A stretch of 64,000 nucleotides of DNA from Pipra filicauda (Eukaryota > Chordata > Aves > Passeriformes > Pipridae), in NCBI RefSeq assembly GCF_003945595.2, contig NW_024104302.1, positions 640,531 to 704,530 on the forward strand. The letters are read 5' to 3'. A model generated the notes under the pieces. The model was not told where the DNA came from. It did no database searches and saw nothing but the letters and a program-made list of their open reading frames with translations. A program made the position numbers and the translations under genes. How positions within the stretch are numbered: the first letter of the stretch is position 1; each line of letters opens with the position of its first letter. Shown here in pieces: positions 61,561 to 64,000 of the stretch.

Positions 61561-63087
61561 GAGCTGTGGGAAGGGCGCCCTGCAAAGGAGGAAACAGGAG
61601 ACACTTCCCAGGGGCAGCTCTGCGGGCCCTCAGGTGGCCCCGGGCTCTGTCGGTGCCTGTGGCAGGGCTGAGACACCTGAGCTGCCTCTGAGGGCTGAAC
61701 CTGCCCCTGCAGGGACCTCTAGGCCAGGGCTGCCAAAGGGATGTTGGGCACAGCCACATCCCGAGGTGATGGAATGGGATGGCCCCGGTGCCCTTGTGCT
61801 GCTCCAGGCACCTCTGCTGTGACAACCCCCCCACTGCCTTCCGCTGCTTCTGCTTTAAAAAGGACACTTCTGGGAATAATACCTGGAAACCGAAACGTTT
61901 TACTCCTCCTCCCCTATGAGAGATCAGACACAGCTGAAGACCAGGACAAAAGGAACACGCAGGAAATGCTGTATTATGTGTTAAAGCTAACATAAACATT
62001 TACTTAAATTACCTCAATAGCATAAGGTACACATTGAAACCAGCAATCCAATCAGCATCTTGGCATTGCTTAATTGGCCACATGAATGCTGACAGAAATT
62101 TGGTTCTCTCTTCAAACTAGAAATCAACATTATTTTTGCTCAGCAAAGTATACGTGGTAAACAGAAATTTGTTTATTTATCTGGGTATTTCCCTTTAAGA
62201 AAACTAATATTTATGTCTTAGTCAAGAAAATAATCTTTTTAGTCCGGTACAAAATGTTCCCTTTAATTAAATTAAAGTATCTCCACTCCCATGGGATGGA
62301 TGCCTCGTTAAACCTCCTGGGTGCAGATTGCTTGCCTCCATCTCACCCCGGAATGGTAAAGAGCTTTACATCACATCTGCCCACAGTGCCAAATTAATCA
62401 CCAAATAAATTAAGCAACAGGGTAATCTTCGGTCGTGAGTCAAGAAAATGACTTGTACAAGAAATAAACTGCAAGAGAAAGAAACCTACCTGGGAAGCGT
62501 TAACAAAAACAGCAGCACTGGGTTGGGGGGGTTGTGTGTTTGTAGGAGAGGTGATGAACAAGATGCCAAGCTTCTGGAATTGATCTTGGATCAGGGTGAG
62601 TGCAGATATATCCCCCCCATCATCTGTCAGTGCAGTCACTGGGTTTTGCCTTCCCAGGAGAGCAGCACCTCAGCAAACAGTGCAACCAGCACTGGAACAA
62701 CAAATTACAGGGGGGAAATCTTCCAGGAATATTTCCCTCTAAATCTGTAGCCTCCTGCCTCTCTCATTACTTCCAGCACAAATGCTTTCTGGAATTGTTT
62801 ATCTTCTGCTGCCCTTTAGTCTTTTTAAACCACATGGACTGAGGGGATCTCATAGCCAGAATAATTCCCATTTTTCCTTCAGCAACTCATTAGCATAGCA
62901 AATCACTGACTGTGCACAGTTACAGCTCCAAGGAGGAATAATAGTTCCACCTACAAGAAAAATATTCTCAGAACTGATGTCAACTGCTTATATCTGTATC
63001 CATGTCATTCCTAAGAAAACAGATTTCAAGGCACAGGTTAGTGAAAGGGAGGGAGGATCTGGTGCTTCCGGTACAGAGCTGAGAATC
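61561..63087. other. Upstream flank without recognisable gene
   Basis: Moderate-GC to A/T-rich sequence right of the CpG island and the CR1. I see no convincing exon, tRNA or conserved family. Open frames here are short and overlap on both strands. Confidence 0.5.
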
Positions 63088-63300
63088 CCAGAATCACTGA
63101 GGTTGGAAGACACCTCCCAGAGCTTTCAAGCCCAACCTCTGCCCAATCCCCACCTTGTCCTCCAGCCCAGAGCACTGAGTGCCACGTCCAGTTGTTCCCT
63201 GGACACCTCCAGGGATGGGGACTCCACCACCTCCCTGGCCCATCCCAATGCCTGACAACCCTATTTGTGAAGAAATTCCTCCTGATGTCCAACTTAAAAG
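63088..63300 (-). mobile_element. CR1 LINE 3' fragment, older type, minus orientation
   Basis: Starts AATCCCAGAATCACTGAGG, then GTTGGAAGACACCTCCCAGA, and continues to AAATTCCTCCTGATGTCCAA. It resembles the older subfamily seen at 21062 more than the younger copies. Confidence 0.85.
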
Positions 63301-64000
63301 AAGTCAAAGGGAATGAGATAATGGCAAAAGACCAGCTTCCACATGAGAAGAATGAAGCCAGGGTGTCAACCAAGTTATTGGTGTCCAGCCTAAACCTTGT
63401 GTTAGTCACAGGTGAGAGCTCCAGCGGAACCATCCAGGGCGCATTTCCCACCCTGCCCTGTCTGGCCGTGGCCAAAAAGTGCACAGGCAGGGGTGTAAAA
63501 AGGTTATCCAGTGTCCCCTGATAGTGTTTGGGGCTTTAGGACTTCCTGAGGCACGTGGGACTCCCAGGTATGGATGCTTCCCACGCTGGCTCCATGTACC
63601 GGTGTAAGGTGGTCAAATCACCCCTTGGGTTTGAAATCCTGAGGGAGAGGACTGAGAAGAAATCATCCGTGTTCTCCACTGCTGACAGACACCCCTGGGC
63701 TTAGCAGGGAGCCAGATCCTGCTGGAACACGAGGAGTTTGCTCTGGGACACACGGAATGCTGAGCCCCTGGATCCAGCTGTTTGCACTTCCTTTGGAATA
63801 CAGCAGCAACCTGCCCACAGTGCTCTGAGCTGGAGTCAGTCCCTGCCTGGGCACCAGCACAGCTACAGGTATTTCAGGAATATCAGCACCAATCACCTCC
63901 AGCATTTAAAGCCTTTGAAGATTCACTAAGGTCTGAAGGTGTGAGGAGGGAGTTTCGGGATCACCATTCCAACTTGGGACCAGAAATCCAATCCGAGTTC
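63301..64000. other. Right edge, no recognisable feature
   Basis: About 700 bp of moderate-GC sequence beyond the last CR1 fragment. I see nothing that supports a gene or a named repeat. Confidence 0.4.

Overview
This window is vertebrate nuclear DNA from a bird, most likely a songbird. The main evidence is about fifteen 5'-truncated CR1 LINE copies on both strands. Most carry the TTTGGGTTGGAAGGGACC 3' end (in reverse complement) and the GTCCAAGGCCAGGTTGGA body typical of neoavian, passerine-like CR1s. There are no prokaryotic signals, operons, tRNAs or rRNAs. Assignment to a lineage finer than 'bird' is inference.

Layout. The window is best read as the 5' end of one large gene on the minus strand. 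(i) 59.24-61.02 kb is a dense CpG island with several strong minus-strand splice donors, KLF/Sp1 and octamer-like motifs and a cluster of GC-rich minisatellites. This is the probable promoter and non-coding first exon. (ii) 28.50-28.56 kb holds a 63-bp candidate 5'-UTR exon with very good splice sites and an 8-codon upstream ORF. (iii) 20.77-20.87 kb holds a clear 100-bp exon with the initiation codon. It encodes 22 residues beginning MFRNSLKMLLTGGKS, which I recognise as the N-terminus of TANC2, a postsynaptic scaffold protein with P-loop ATPase-like, ankyrin and TPR domains. Its end phase (one base, G, of the next codon) fits the Asp that I recall following in the family. The rest of the coding sequence lies beyond the left edge. 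Everything else between these exons is intron. About 3 kb of upstream flank lies right of the island.

Repeats. The introns hold CR1 fragments, a degenerate ERV-L-like LTR remnant near 56.5 kb, several minisatellites (24 bp x12, 29 bp x5, 25 bp x3, 32 bp x3, 20 bp x3, 69 bp x2) and two young local direct duplications. The first pair is 1189-1562/4993-5366, whose right edge falls inside a CR1. The second pair is 29212-29536/31825-32149. Two CR1 copies share the same roughly 50-bp sequence beyond their 3' ends, which suggests a shared 3' transduction or an extended tail.

Most long open frames are CR1 sequence, simple repeats or GC-rich shadow frames and are not genes. I found no defence system, operon or other multi-gene system. 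The noteworthy material is the gene's 5' architecture, the promoter VNTR cluster, the local duplications and the CR1 tail.
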